Assembly: GCF_001649575.2 (NCBI RefSeq)
Contig: NC_051434.1
Coordinates: 21,236,858-21,300,857 of the forward strand
DNA from: Kryptolebias marmoratus
Lineage: Eukaryota > Chordata > Actinopteri > Cyprinodontiformes > Rivulidae
DNA: 64,000 nucleotides
Reading direction: 5' to 3'
The notes under the pieces were generated by a model. That model ran no database searches. It had not been told where the DNA came from and worked only from the letters and a program-made list of their open reading frames with translations. Positions 1 to 11,491 of this stretch are shown piece by piece. Both the position numbers and the translations under genes were made by a program. How positions within the stretch are numbered: the stretch's first letter is position 1; the number at the start of each line of letters is the position of its first letter.

Positions 1-492
1 CAGGGGTAAAATTGTTGAGATACAGCAAACATGTGGAAGAAGCTGCTCTGCTCAGATCAGATCAAGCCTGAACCTTTGGTCTAAATGCAAAGTGCTATGT
101 GTGGTAGAAAACTAATGCTGCATGTCACCCTGAACACACCATCCCCACTGTGAAACATGGTGGTGGCAGCATCATGCTGTGGAGATGCTTTTCTTCAGCA
201 GGAACAAGGAAGCTGATTAGAGCTGAGGGGAAGATGGATGGAGCTAAATATAGGCTGTAAAAGGTTTGAGAATGGGACTGAGTTTCACCTTCCAGCAGGA
301 CAACGACCTGAAACATTCAGCCAGAGCTACAATGGAATGGGTCAGATCAAAGCATATTTATGTGTCAGAATGGACAAGTCAAAGTCCAGACTTAAATCCA
401 ACTGAGGATCTGTGGCAAGACTTGAAAACAACATATGTTCCCCATCCAATCTGACTAAGCTGCAGCAGTGACAGTTCAAGGTGTATGAATAT
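1..492 (+). mobile_element. Tc1/mariner transposase fragment, left copy
   Basis: The segment encodes the C-terminal catalytic part of a Tc1-like DDE transposase: an FQQDND motif near 290 and [11 protein letters not shown] near 385-415. The reading frame is broken upstream and the element is cut by the window start. It is nearly identical to 5552-6043; I count four base differences (at about 273, 380, 434 and 460). At about 492 it is joined directly to a truncated LTR. It is a dead fragment, not a functional gene. Confidence 0.85.
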
Positions 493-565
493 GCAAGGCT
501 GTGGAAAGTTACCAGGAGCTGTAGTCTGTGAGCAGGAGGCGTGGCAGGAACAGTGAGCTGTGACA
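493..565 (-). repeat. Truncated 3' LTR remnant of the gypsy element
   Basis: About 73 bp matches the first bases of the 5' LTR at 5311-5383, starting TGTCACAGCTC on the minus strand. It directly follows a purine-rich tract (plus coordinates about 566-580, minus AAACGGGGGGCTC). The remaining roughly 560 bp of LTR are missing, and the sequence passes straight into the Tc1 fragment. Confidence 0.8.
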
Positions 566-576
566 GAGCCCCCCGT

Positions 577-1738
577 TTAGGGCCCGGCTCCTGATGGGCC
601 GCCAGGTTGACCCGGGTGAGCCCGATGAAAGTCTTTAATCAGAGTCTTATCCAAAATGTTCTTTGCAGGAACCCAAGACGCTCCTTTGGGCCATAGCCCT
701 CCCAGTCCACCAGGTAATGTATGTTGCGACCCCATCGCCTTGACCTCAGGAGTCTTCTGACTGTAAAGGTGGGGCAGCCGTTGATGAACCGGTGGGGGGA
801 GGGGGCCTGGAGGAGGGACAGAGTCCAGACGTCTGTTGTGGCTTGATCCTGGAAACATGGAAGGTAGGATGGAACCTGGTATTCATGGGCAGTTGAAGAC
901 GGACAGCAGCAGGGTTGATAATTTTGGATATAGGGAAAGGACCGATGAATCTGGGCGCCAGCTTACGGCAATCCACCCTCAGGGGAAGATCCTTGGTTGA
1001 GAGCCAAACTCTTTGCCCAGGCTGGTATTCAGGCTGCTTGGACCGTTTTCGATTGGCTGCACGGGAGTACACTGCCGACGTCTCGAGAAGGGCTTTTCTG
1101 GCCCTCGTCCAGGTCCGGTGACACCGGTGGGCGGCAGCGTGAGCTGATGGAACACCAGCCGGTCTCTCTTGGACAGCGAACACAGGAGGCTGGAAGCCGT
1201 AGATTGTGTAAAACGGAGACAAGCCTGTGGCAGAAGATGAGTTAATTGAGTGTTCAGCCCAAGGGAGGTTACTTGACTATTTAGACAGTTCACTGGAGCA
1301 GAGGAGTCGAAGCTTCATTTCCACCTCCTGGTTTACCCGCTCCGTCTGCCCGTCCGTCTGAGGGTGGAATCCGGACGAGAGGCTGATGGAGATGCCCAGG
1401 AGGTCACAAAACTCACGCCAAAACTTAGAAACGAACTGGGGACCCTGGTCCGAGACGATGTCCTTGGGTATCCCATGGAGTCTGAACAGGTCTTTGGCCA
1501 GGACGTCAGCCATCTCCTTGGCTGAGGGCAGCTTCTTGAGAGGGACCAGGTGGACCATCTTGGAAAATTGATCAACTATGGTTAGGATGACAGTGTTACC
1601 CGATGAAGCAGGGAGGCCGGTGATGAAGTCCATAGAGACGTGGGACCATGGTCGGGAAGGAATTGGGAGTGGACGCAGCAACCCAGCTGGACGATGACGA
1701 GACACCTTAGCTTGTGCACATTGAGGGCAGGCAGACAC
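577..1738 (-). pseudogene. Gypsy integrase core and chromodomain (pol 3' part)
   Basis: The minus frames show an integrase core with MDFITGLP (first Asp), SDQGPQF (second Asp) and a DGQTERVNQ stretch carrying the Glu, so the DDE residues look intact. Downstream, in changed frames, are the GPF and HPTFHVS stretches typical of the gypsy integrase C-terminus, then a chromodomain ending with WVPAKNILD and an LIKDFH tail. At least two frame changes (near 1277 and 750-860) break the reading frame. In a live element this part would insert the cDNA and steer it to chromatin marks. Confidence 0.85.
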
Positions 1739-1739
1739 G

Positions 1740-3350
1740 AACTCTCGTACGTCCTTGGTAAGCGTCTCCCACCAAAACTATGATTTCACAACTGCCAATG
1801 TCTTGCTAATGCATGGGTGACAGAAGAGCCTTGAGTTGTGACAAAACGTTATTACCTTGCCTCGCAGCTCCTGCGGTACAAACATGCGATCAGAGGGGCA
1901 TGAAGCAGGAGGGGGGTGAACTTGATGAGCTTGATGTAATTCTTGTTTGAGCTGGGTGACTGAAAGCCTCACCATCCGAGGTAGGATGAACTCCTCAACT
2001 TCCGGTTTGGCTTCGTCCACTGAACCCTCATGAACCCGAGAGGGTGTCCGCCTTGACATTCTTTTCTCCTGACCTGTAGGTGAGAGTAAAGGAGAACCTC
2101 GAGAAAAATAGAGCCCACCTTGCCTGACGAAAATTGAGCCTCTTAGCCGTCTTAAGGTACTCCAGGTTCTTATGATCAGTCCAGATGATGAATGGTTCTT
2201 TAGTGCCTTCCAGCCAGTGCCTCCATTCCTCAAGGGCCATTTTGACTGCCAACAGCTCTCTCTTGCCCACATCGTAGTTCCGTTCTGCTGGGGACAGTCT
2301 CCTGGAAAAAAAAAGCACATGGATGAATTTGATTATCCTTACCAAGTTGACTAAGAACCGCTCCAACCCCCTGTGTTGGAGGCGTCCACCTCCAGGATAA
2401 ATTGTCTCTCGCTGTCAGGAGAGTGGAGGATGGGGGCGTGGACAAACTGACCCTTGAGGTGGTCAAAAGCCTCTTGGGCTTCTCTGTTCCATAGGAACTG
2501 AGCTTTGATTGAGGTGAGGGAGTGAAGGGGTGTGACTACTTGGCTAAAGTTTCTAATGAATTTTCTATAAAAATTTGCAAAGCCCAGGAACCGCTGAAGC
2601 CCCTTTCTGTCCTTAGGAACAGGCCAGTCGTGAATGGCAGAAACTTTGGCTTGATCCATTGAAACTTGATCAGGAGAGATGTTGAAGCCCAAAAATAATG
2701 TAGAGGATTGGTGGAACTCACATTTTTCAGCCTTAACATAAAGGTTATTTTGGAGAAGTCTGAGTATGACCCTCCTAACATGTTTTCTGTGGGAGTCTAG
2801 ATCGTGGGAAAAAAAATCAAAATATCATGTAGATACACAAACAAACTGGTTTATCATATCCTTTAAGAGGTCATTGACCATGGACTGGAATACTGCTGGC
2901 ATTGGTGAGTCTGAAGGGCATGACGAAATACTCGTAGTGACCAGAGGGTGTGTTTAAGGCTGTTTTCCATTCGTCACCTTCTTTTATACGGATCAGGTGA
3001 TAAGCATTGCGAAGGTCGAACTTGGTAAACACCTTAGCACCCTGAATCATATCAAAGGCCAAGGACATTAAAGGTAGAGTGTACTTGTTTTTAATGGTGA
3101 CATTATTAAGACCCCTGTAATCAATACATGGTCTTAGAGAACCGTCTTTCTTCCCCACGAAGAAAAAAATCAGCCCCCGCTGGGGACACTGAAGGCCTAA
3201 TGATGCCTGCCTGTAGACTCTCTTGGATGTATTTTGTCATGGCTGCCTGTTCGGGGCGGGGCAATGAAAATATCCTTCCCTTAGGAGGAATGGCACCAGG
3301 GAGTAGATCAATGGGGCAGTCGTAAGGTCTATGAGGTAATAAAGAGGTGG
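1740..3350 (-). pseudogene. Gypsy reverse transcriptase and RNase H, broken
   Basis: RT motifs are visible at 3158-2871 ([32 protein letters not shown]). The catalytic YxDD box near 2815-2845 reads YLHD in the expected frame, so the first catalytic Asp appears lost. RNase H follows at about 2430-2030 with [10 protein letters not shown] and a DTLSG end. Several frames are needed to read it through. The polymerase copies element RNA into DNA in live relatives; this copy should be inactive. Confidence 0.85.
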
Positions 3351-3616
3351 CATTAACCTTGTTAAATACCTCCTTGAGGTCATGGTACTCAGGGGGTACC
3401 TTGGAGATGTCTGGGTAAACCTCTGCTGAGGACTTCGAGGAGAATGAGGCCACCACTGTGTCCAGCAGGCAAGTCGAGGAACATTGATCGCCCCACCCCG
3501 TAATCTCACGCCTGACCCAATCGATGCGTGGATTGTGCTTCTCCAGCAATGTTGCTCCTAGAATAATAGGTAAATCAGGTGAGTGAATGACCAGAAATTT
3601 AAGAACTTCATGATGG

Positions 3617-3835
3617 TTACCGCTCATAGACAGACATAGTTTCATGATTCTCTTGGTTAAGTACATGTCCATCGAGAGCGGTAATTCTGTGATCATTAGA
3701 CGATGGAATAATCTCAATTCCCAGAGACTTGGCAAAAGCCTGGTCAATGAATTCGGCGTGTGCACCAGAATCAATAAAGATCTGACTGGATACTTTATGG
3801 TCATGAACGGATAATTTGGCTGGGATGATTAACAT
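3617..3835 (-). pseudogene. Gypsy aspartic protease domain
   Basis: A 72-codon minus-strand frame contains [12 protein letters not shown], the D-S-G active-site motif of retropepsin-like proteases, between the gag zinc knuckle and RT. Such proteases mature the gag-pol polyprotein. The frame closes before RT, so it is disconnected from the downstream domains. Confidence 0.75.
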
Positions 3836-4733
3836 TTAGTCTGATCATTTAACGAGCAAGATCTGACTGCATGATCCTTAGCTCCACAGTAAAAACACAA
3901 ATTACTCGCCCTGCAACGACTTCTTTCCTCCTGGGAGAGCTTGGTCCGTCCGAGCTGCATGGGTTCCTCCGGGGCCACAGCAGCAGGAGTATTGCCTGAA
4001 TCCTGAGAGACATGAGATCTGACATTCCAATGAGTTTCTCTGGCCATAGCTTTATCTTGTTTTTCCATTCTGCGCTCTGTTAGTCAAAGGTCAATGCGGG
4101 TCGCCAGCTCCTCCAAACTCCGGAGGCCCGCGGGGTGATTCCGAGCAGCCACCTCGTCCTTAATTTCATCCTTGAAAAAATACATTGGTTAAAGCAGGGT
4201 CATTTCACTGACTATCCACCGCCAACGTGTGGAAATCGATAATATAGTCCGCCACACTTCACCTGCCTTGCTTTAAAAAAAAACAGCTTACGAGCAGTGT
4301 CCCGCTCTAGAGGTACGGGATCAAACACCCTCTTTAATTCTGCAGCAAAGTCCTTGTAAACGTAGCAGATGTGCGAGTCATGCTGCCATTCAGCGGTTCC
4401 CCATAGCTTAGCTCGACCAGATAGAAGAGAGATAACATAGGCTACCTTGGAGCGCTCTGATGGAAACAAGGATGGTTGCAGCTAGAAATTAATCTCACAT
4501 TGTGTGAGAAATGGCCGACACTGTTTCGCTTCTTCTCCGGAGGCGGAAGCTTAGGCTCATGCATTGGCGAAAAAAAGGATTGGGTTGATACTGGTGGCGA
4601 GACGTGAATCTGTGGCGGAGCTTAGATCGAGGACATGTCGCGGATTAGTTGCGTCATATCCTGAACATTTCTCTCTAGACCGGAAATGGCGTTTTCAATG
4701 CCGGTTCGCCAGCTCTGCTCGTTTGAATCCATA
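3829..4733 (-). pseudogene. Gypsy gag with CCHC zinc knuckle, broken
   Basis: The likely start is the Met at 4733 (MDSNEQSW), just inside the 5' LTR. The frame stops near 4622. Capsid-like sequence continues at 4469-4212 ([12 protein letters not shown], a common fish gypsy gag motif) and at 4068-3829, where CFYCGAKDHAVRSC forms a CX2CX4HX4C zinc knuckle. Gag would form the particle and bind element RNA. Stops and frame changes make this a pseudogene. Confidence 0.8.
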
Positions 4734-4752
4734 ATGTTTGGCCAGATTATTC

Positions 4753-5383
4753 TGACAAGGACGAGCGTGAACAGAGTCAGAACGAGAGGACACAGATAAA
4801 GGTTTAACCTTTTATTTGAAAACACCAGACTATTAGGCTTGCTAATGTTAAGAGCGGCACTCACAGTCTGGAATCGGGCTTGGTCTGGAGCAGGCACGAC
4901 AACCAGGAACTGCGAGGTGGAAGCTGCAGTGGTTGCCAGTGAGGGGATTCGGCAGTCGGGTAAGTCCAGAGGCAGGCAAGGGGTCAGAACCAGGAAGTCC
5001 GTAATCAGCAAACAAATCCAGAGAGGGGTAATCCACAAGTTGAGGTCCAGAGAGAGAAAGCGAGGTTCGTTACCAGTTGTCCGAGTCCGTGAAGGTGTCC
5101 GGCAAGGAGAAAGCAGAAGGCGAGGGTCAAGAGTCAGGCAAGGGGTCGAGAACGAGGCAGGCATGAACTGTGAAAGAGTGCTGGACATCTACTGGGCGTA
5201 AACCGGTCAATAATCTGGTGAGGAGTGAGAGTGAGCTGTGATCTTAAATACTGCTTGAAACAGGTGAGACTAATGAACGTGATTACACAGGCGTGGAACT
5301 AGGAGGCGTGGCAAGGCTGTGGAAAGTTACTAGGAGCTGTAGTCTGTGAGCAGGAGGCGTGGCAGGAACAGTGAGCTGTGACA
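4753..5383 (-). repeat. 5' LTR of the gypsy element
   Basis: On the minus strand it starts TGTCACAGCTC and can be closed at TTGTCA, giving about 631 bp with TG...CA ends. It contains a TATA-like TATTTAAG near 5243-5250 and an AATAAA near 4813-4818, as expected for U3 and the polyadenylation signal. The inner boundary is inferred from the TG/CA rule and the position of gag. Confidence 0.7.
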
Positions 5384-5390
5384 GATTCTC

Positions 5391-6043
5391 CTAACTAAAA
5401 TCCAGAGCATCTGTTACCTAATTAGTAAACACAGTCCACTTGTGTGTGATTTAATCTTAGTATAAATCCAGCTGATCTGAAAACCTCAGAAATTTGTTAC
5501 AGAATATTAGTGATAAAACAGCGTCATGAAGACCAAGGGCCACTCCAAACAGGTCAGGGGTAAAATTGTTGAGATACAGCAAACATGTGGAAGAAGCTGC
5601 TCTGCTCAGATCAGATCAAGCCTGAACCTTTGGTCTAAATGCAAAGTGCTATGTGTGGTAGAAAACTAATGCTGCATGTCACCCTGAACACACCATCCCC
5701 ACTGTGAAACATGGTGGTGGCAGCATCATGCTGTGGAGATGCTTTTCTTCAGCAGGAACAAGGAAGCTGATTAGAGCTGAGGGGAAGATGGATGGAGCTA
5801 AATATAGGCTGTAAAAGGTTTGAGACTGGGACTGAGTTTCACCTTCCAGCAGGACAACGACCTGAAACATTCAGCCAGAGCTACAATGGAATGGGTCAGA
5901 TCAAAGCATATTTATGTGTCAGAATGGACCAGTCAAAGTCCAGACTTAAATCCAACTGAGGATCTGTGGCAAGACTTGAAAACAACAGATGTTCCCCATC
6001 CAATCTGACTAAGCTGCAGCGGTGACAGTTCAAGGTGTATGAA
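5391..6043 (+). mobile_element. Tc1/mariner fragment, right copy
   Basis: This copy extends further 5' than the left one: the bases around 5526-5560 encode the typical Tc1 transposase start region (MKTKGHSKQ). It then repeats the left copy almost exactly to about 6043 and ends at a different junction. FQQDND and [11 protein letters not shown] are visible. The frame is interrupted, so it is a dead element. Confidence 0.8.
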
Positions 6044-6222
6044 TATGTATATAAGGCTCTGCAATTTACATGATATGGAAATGAATTTGTCAATATTAGC
6101 AGCACAAAGAGCATGGAATTTATTCTGTTCAAACATAATAAAATAAATGTAGTTAGAATTTGTTGTTAAAGCCACAGTCGTTGACTGACCCATAAAGATG
6201 ATCTTCTGTTGTCCTCACCCAG

Positions 6223-6352
6223 GTTTTGATCTAATCACCCAGTTTCAGTTGGACATGATTCCCCTGAAAGGTGTGAGGAAGGTGGATGGCTCCACCTCCC
6301 TCCAGGTGGCCTACCGTCTCGACAGGGAGGCTAACTTCCAAATTCCAACAAT
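6223..6352 (+). CDS. col9a1: col9a1 exon, TSPN/NC4 domain (GFDLI...)
   Basis: The acceptor CTCACCCAG precedes it and the donor GTGAGT follows. It reads FDLITQFQLDMIPLKGVRKV and onward to ANFQIPT, the middle of the N-terminal thrombospondin-like domain of collagen IX alpha-1. It enters in phase with a split Gly codon and leaves with a split codon completed by the exon at 8683. Confidence 0.9.
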
Positions 6353-8208
6353 GTGAGTACAGTAGAGGTAGTTAAGAAAAAAAAGCAGATCAAAACAGTA
6401 GTGGCCTCCAAATACAGGTGTTACATTATTACAGATGTTACAGCGTGCTGGGAGACGTATCATTAGTTAAAGAAAAAACATGTCTGAACATTCCTTCAAA
6501 CTCAGAAAGGCAGAGATGGTTTTACGTGTGAGCCTATTTCAGTTGACTGAAGTTCCTTTTTATGTCCAAAAACTGTAAGGAACCATATTTCACCCAGCCT
6601 TTTTCTGAAGAATCATGTTACGAGCCTTTCAAAATGTGTGGAGTTAAAATGAATGATCACCAGTTTCCTGCCAAGGATTATAATTAAAGGTTTGCTTTGT
6701 CAGACTGACAGAATAAACCTTTTTGGTTCCCAGAGGCTAAAATAAGCTGTAAGGAAAAATGATTTTCCTGCCTATTGATTCTCTTTTTCTTTGTCATTGC
6801 TGATTTCTTTTCTTCTTTCCAAAAGCTGCTTTTCATAACAGGATTAATTTTCTGTTGACAGTGATAAAATATTTCTAACTATATCCAATTAAGTTATGAA
6901 GTAATTAAGGTAAATTATTTTTTTTAAAGTCAGATGACTTGAAAACATTAGAATAAATCAATGATCCAAAATCATTGGATCCTACATTTTCTGTAACGCA
7001 ACTTTCTGCAGACTTTTTATTCTGTTGTATAAAGCTTAGATTTTCAATCTATTCTTTCAGTAGTTAGTAGTTACTGTGAATTAGCCTGAGGTCATATTGA
7101 TGATTGCATTATGACATTTTGTTGACATTGTATGTGGACATTTGATTTTTCGCCTTTTTTAAAGTCCCATCCACACAGGAATGACATTTTATACATACAC
7201 AAACACAAAACAATTATTGTTTCAGCCTTGTGTCCAGATGGAAAAGTTGTTTTAGGAGCCCAAAATGGATAAAAACAAATTAAACCATGATGTCATAGAC
7301 ATACGGTAGTTATTTGCCCACCCAGCCCAAGTGTGACAAGTGTGTTTCTGTGGGGATTAGGACATTTATAAAAATATGCCGTGTTCACAAGGGCATTTTT
7401 AAAGATGACAAATAAAAAGATTATTTTGGAAAAACAGCATTTAGGTGTGAACAAGGCCTAGTTATTTGGGAGTACAGTACTTTATCGGCAGCTTTTGTTT
7501 CTTATCGATCAGTAGTAGCTACTAAATGGAGGGAATTCAGCTAAAATGGGCCACAATATGTGTCAAACGCTTTGTAACGTTACATCACCAAAGATGTCCT
7601 CTGGTGTTTCCCAGTGTGTTTTGGCGGATGCGTTTCCTGTATGTCAGCTTTTCTTACGAGCTGTTACATAACTTTCTGGCATCCCACATTTATGCCACTC
7701 GGGCCTGGATGTTAATACATGCTCCTTTATTTCCTGTAAAAACTCCAGCCATCCCAGCAGAGCTTTGATGTTCACCTTTAGTTCAGCTGCACTCCCTCTT
7801 TTATCTCCTGCAGGCCAGAAAGGCCACATACCTGATCCTGTCTGACCTGAGGCAACTCTAAAAAAAGTCTGTATTTCTTTTATTGGCTCACAGGAAACTC
7901 CTTTTATTGCCTCACCTTGATCATTTACAAGATGCTAAATGTCCAGCTGCAGTGCCCGGCTTTGAATTTATTACCTGCTGTGATTCTGGCTTGTTAAAAC
8001 ACAGGAAGTTAGAAAGACCTGCTCATTGTGACTGATTTACGCACCGAGGCAGCTTCTTCACTCGATTTATCTTAAAAACATGTCACTTTATTTTTGGGTT
8101 TCAAAAACAGGGATGACAAGTCTTGGAATTCTTTTGATTAAAGTCATACGTTAAATTGTTGTATGCAACCCAAAGGCGAAGGCAGATGATATTTCTTTTC
8201 CCAGTGCC

Positions 8209-8212
<4 letters not shown>

Positions 8213-8247
<35 letters not shown>
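8213..8247. repeat. (TG)n microsatellite
   Basis: About 35 bases of uninterrupted TG lie in the col9a1 intron 6353-8682. The rest of that 2.3-kb intron holds no recognisable gene; the repeat-like block at 8249-8470 follows directly. Confidence 0.95.
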
Positions 8248-8248
<1 letters not shown>

Positions 8249-8250
<2 letters not shown>

Positions 8251-8470
8251 CAAAATATCTCAGGAATCATTAGATGGATTTTAATAAAACTTGCTTTTGA
8301 AAGTAAATATTGCATGTGCATCTACAACTGATCAACCTTTGGAGTCTACAATTCACCATGGTTGTCACAGCTAACTAAACTTAGTAAACAGAAAAATTTT
8401 CTATAACTCTAAATTTTAAACCTTGTCATCTCTCAGCATAAGATGATCTCAGTCTACAGCTCTGGCATGA
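8249..8470. repeat. Dispersed repeat fragment (ACCAAAATATCTCAGGAA family)
   Basis: This sequence resembles the block starting at about 22640 (same order: ACCAAAATAT, GATTTTAAT, CTACAACTGA, then a GTCACAGCT-like stretch). It is a short, diverged copy in an intron. Confidence 0.5.
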
Positions 8471-8682
8471 AATATGGCTGGCCTTTAACTTGATGTTTTG
8501 TTCAGATCTGCTTATTCTGTCATCATGAAACACCTTTGAGATAAAATACATTTTGTGAGTTGTGACTTGACTGGGTGGAAGATGTCTTTAAGTATCTTCT
8601 TTAAGTGGGATTCAATTAAAAGGAAGCTCACTAACATAAAAGATAATTAAATCTGAACCCCGGTTCCTTGTGTTTCCCTCAG

Positions 8683-9079
8683 GCTCAACTTTCCACGTGG
8701 CTTCCCGGATGAGTACTCTTTCATGACCACCTTTCGCATGATCAAGAACACAGTGAACAAGGTGTGGAACGTCTGGCAGATAGTGGATGAAGATGGCTAC
8801 AAACAAGCCGGACTCCGGCTGAATGGGGATCAGCAGGCTCTGGAGTACTTCCTGATGGGTGCAGATGGAAACTTGCAGACTGTCACTTTTCCTGGCCTTT
8901 CTGTGCTTTTTAACACCAAGTGGCACAAGGTGATGATTGGCGTCGAGCACTATCAGGTCACATTGTATGTGGACTGCCAACCTGTGGATCAGAAACCCAT
9001 CAAGGGCAAGGGCCCCATCAACACAGCGGGAGACACTCTTATTGGCAGGCTGGATTCTGATCCTGAAGCTTCTGTGGTG
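8683..9079 (+). CDS. col9a1: col9a1 exon, TSPN/NC4 domain core
   Basis: This 397-nt exon lies between TCCCTCAG and GTGAGA. It encodes EYSFMTTFRMI, WNVWQIVDEDG, KWHKVMIGVE and LYVDCQPVD, conserved strands of the LamG/TSPN fold including one Cys of the domain. An open frame continues past the donor, but the collagen IX pattern resumes only in the exon at 9455, which supports splicing at 9079. Confidence 0.92.
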
Positions 9080-9454
9080 GTGAGAATTGCCTGCTGCCTT
9101 TATTCATGTGCACTAACTCTAGTTGGAGGCATTGTCAGGAAAATAGTGCTCTCTGTGAACAAACACATTCAGGTTTGTGTGTGCTGAGCTCCGCTATATT
9201 TTAAAAAGCGCTGCTGTCACAACAAAACTGCTCCGCTGGGTTCCAGAGGGGAAAACCCCCCCAAAACTTAATCCTTGCAGAAAATTGCAGCGTTAGAAAA
9301 TGAATCTCAACAACCCATAAAAAGAGCATTTACTCAAAACCACAAAGACATAACTGTGCCATTACAATGCATTTTGAGACCCATTTTGTTAGACAGCTAA
9401 ATGACTCCATAACCTGATATTGTAAATGTGGTAACTTTAACATCTCTTTTTCAG

Positions 9455-9535
9455 TTCGAGCTGCAGTGGATGTTGATTCACTGCGACCCAAAGAGAGCCC
9501 AGAGAGAAAGCTGCAGCGAGCTTCCTCCCACTGAG
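9455..9535 (+). CDS. col9a1: col9a1 exon, end of TSPN/NC4 domain
   Basis: An 81-nt exon in phase 0 encodes [12 protein letters not shown] and ends [18 protein letters not shown] is a hallmark of collagen IX alpha-1 NC4. The acceptor is TTTTTCAG and the donor GTACAG. Confidence 0.92.
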
Positions 9536-9654
9536 GTACAGTAACTGCTAAGCCTTCACGCTTTGTCTCTTCACTCATATAACTAGAACTTCTTGCATGC
9601 TGAAACAGAAGTAGCAGCACATATTAGGTGGTGCTGCAGATGAAAAACAAACAC

Positions 9655-9905
9655 TGTAAGGTGGGCTGCAGTTGTTGGCAAATAGCTGGTATTTGGCATT
9701 CACAAGGGAGTCTCCAAAATGTCTCTAAATGTTCAAGAGATCTCCACTGACTGAAAACATCCAAGGCTTCAAATCTGAATATCCAGGTCTGAAAACCACA
9801 TTGATGATAGTTATTGAAAAACTGGTTCATATCTGCATATCTTCATTTCAACATTGTACTCTGGTAGATAAAATGTTAAACGTGTGGCTGGCTACTGAGG
9901 CAGGT
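9655..9905 (+). repeat. Left half of a dispersed inverted-repeat (MITE-like) family
   Basis: It has the family features GGGCTGCAGTTGTTGGCAA, CACAAGGGAGTCTCC, ATCCAGGTCTGAAAACCA and AACTGGTTCATATCTGC in the same order as copies near 45.4, 59.5 and 62.5 kb. The right half appears at 12390-12640, so this copy may have been split by the intervening 2.5 kb. Confidence 0.6.
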
Positions 9906-9973
9906 AGAAGAGTCTTTGTCAACTCACTTCACATAAACTCACTATACTGTGATGACAATTCACCACATCAAGT

Positions 9974-9977
9974 GATA

Positions 9978-10042
<65 letters not shown>
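9974..10042. repeat. (AT)n microsatellite
   Basis: About 69 bases of alternating AT, directly abutting the LINE fragment. Confidence 0.95.
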
Positions 10043-10045
<3 letters not shown>

Positions 10046-11250
10046 GCCTCTAACCATCTCCTCCAACGAATAAGGCAAGTCCTGAGAAGCCAGCTCAATG
10101 GCAAGAACAAGATCCGTGCGATAAACAGCTATGCCTTACCAGTAATCAGATACCCTGCAGGAATAATTACCTGGCCAAAGGAGGAAATGAAGACCACAGA
10201 TGTTAAGNNNNNNNNNNNNNNNNNNNNNNNNNNNNNNNNNNNNNNNNNNNNNNNNNNNNNNNNNNNNNNNNNNNNNNNNNNNNNNNNNNNNNNNNNNNNN
10301 NNNNNNNNNNNNNNNNNNNNNNNNNNNNNNNNNNNNNNNNNNNNNNNNNNNNNNNNNNNNNNNNNNNNNNNNNNNNNNNNNNNNNNNNNNNNNNNNNNNN
10401 NNNNNNNNNNNNNNNNNNNNNNNNNNNNNNNNNNNNNNNNNNNNNNNNNNNNNNNNNNNNNNNNNNNNNNNNNNNNNNNNNNNNNNNNNNNNNNNNNNNN
10501 NNNNNNNNNNNNNNNNNNNNNNNNNNNNNNNNNNNNNNNNNNNNNNNNNNNNNNNNNNNNNNNNNNNNNNNNNNNNNNNNNNNNNNNNNNNNNNNNNNNN
10601 NNNNNNNNNNNNNNNNNNNNNNNNNNNNNNNNNNNNNNNNNNNNNNNNNNNNNNNNNNNNNNNNNNNNNNNNNNNNNNNNNNNNNNNNNNNNNNNNNNNN
10701 NNNNNNNNNNNNNNNNNNNNNNNNNNNNNNNNNNNNNNNNNNNNNNNNNNNNNNNNNNNNNNNNNNNNNNNNNNNNNNNNNNNNNNNNNNNNNNNNNNNN
10801 NNNNNNNNNNNNNNNNNNNNNNNNNNNNNNNNNNNNNNNNNNNNNNNNNNNNNNNNNNNNNNNNNNNNNNNNNNNNNNNNNNNNNNNNNNNNNNNNNNNN
10901 NNNNNNNNNNNNNNNNNNNNNNNNNNNNNNNNNNNNNNNNNNNNNNNNNNNNNNNNNNNNNNNNNNNNNNNNNNNNNNNNNNNNNNNNNNNNNNNNNNNN
11001 NNNNNNNNNNNNNNNNNNNNNNNNNNNNNNNNNNNNNNNNNNNNNNNNNNNNNNNNNNNNNNNNNNNNNNNNNNNNNNNNNNGGAACAACATCAGACATC
11101 TCAGTCCAGAAATGTGCAGTTCTAGGCACAGCCAAGATACTGCGCAGAACCCTCAAGCTCCCAGGCCTCTGGTAGAGGACCCGAGCTCAGAGGATGAAAC
11201 AAAGACCACCCGCGGAGGGTGAGAAGGGAATTTATTATATATATATATAT
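10043..11250 (+). mobile_element. LINE 3' part (reverse transcriptase tail), interrupted by a gap
   Basis: Before the gap (10043-10207) the plus strand encodes LNGKNKIRAINSYALPVIRY and ITWPKEEMKTTDVK, a motif common to the end of the reverse transcriptase domain of fish and invertebrate LINEs. After the gap (11083-11225) a plus frame reads AVLGTAKILRRTLKLPGLW, the matching 3' end, then an AT run. Both ends are coherent with one insertion. Subfamily not determined. Confidence 0.75.
10208..11082. other. Assembly gap (875 N)
   Basis: A run of N inside the LINE insertion; the open frames spanning it are artefacts. Confidence 1.
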
Positions 11251-11491
11251 AACCCTTGCTAGAAACCATAACCATACAGTTAATATGGATCATACATATT
11301 ATGCAATAGGCACATGGTTCTCAAACTTCTCAGTACCAGTGGTGATACTGTTGATCCGTCTAGTGGTACTCGGTAGAGATTTCTGTATACAAGATTTTGA
11401 ACACAAGGTCAATTCAAAGCTAATTAGCCATCATGATCTAAACTGATATTATCATAAAAATAACTACTCAAAACAGAAGTGTTGTTTATTT

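Larger units (their letters stand above)
493..5383 (-). mobile_element. Ty3/gypsy chromovirus-type LTR retrotransposon, decayed
   Basis: Read on the minus strand, the order is LTR, gag with a CCHC zinc knuckle, aspartic protease, reverse transcriptase, RNase H, integrase, chromodomain, polypurine tract and a short LTR remnant. This is the Ty3/gypsy order, and the C-terminal chromodomain places it among chromoviruses. The coding region is broken by stops and frame changes (gag stop near 4622, breaks in protease/RT and RNase H), so it is not autonomous. The 3' LTR is reduced to about 73 bp. It lies just upstream of a col9a1 exon and on the opposite strand, so it is probably intronic. Confidence 0.9.

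Noticed and set aside
8723..9187. Reading the col9a1 TSPN exon as a single-exon gene running past 9079
   Set aside because: Protein similarity stops at the donor at 9080 and resumes with FELQWM at 9455, so the extension is intron.
10136..11222. Long open frames of more than 300 codons across the 10.2-11.1 kb gap (also at 49.1-50.2 and 56.4-56.6 kb)
   Set aside because: They consist almost entirely of N; they are not genes.
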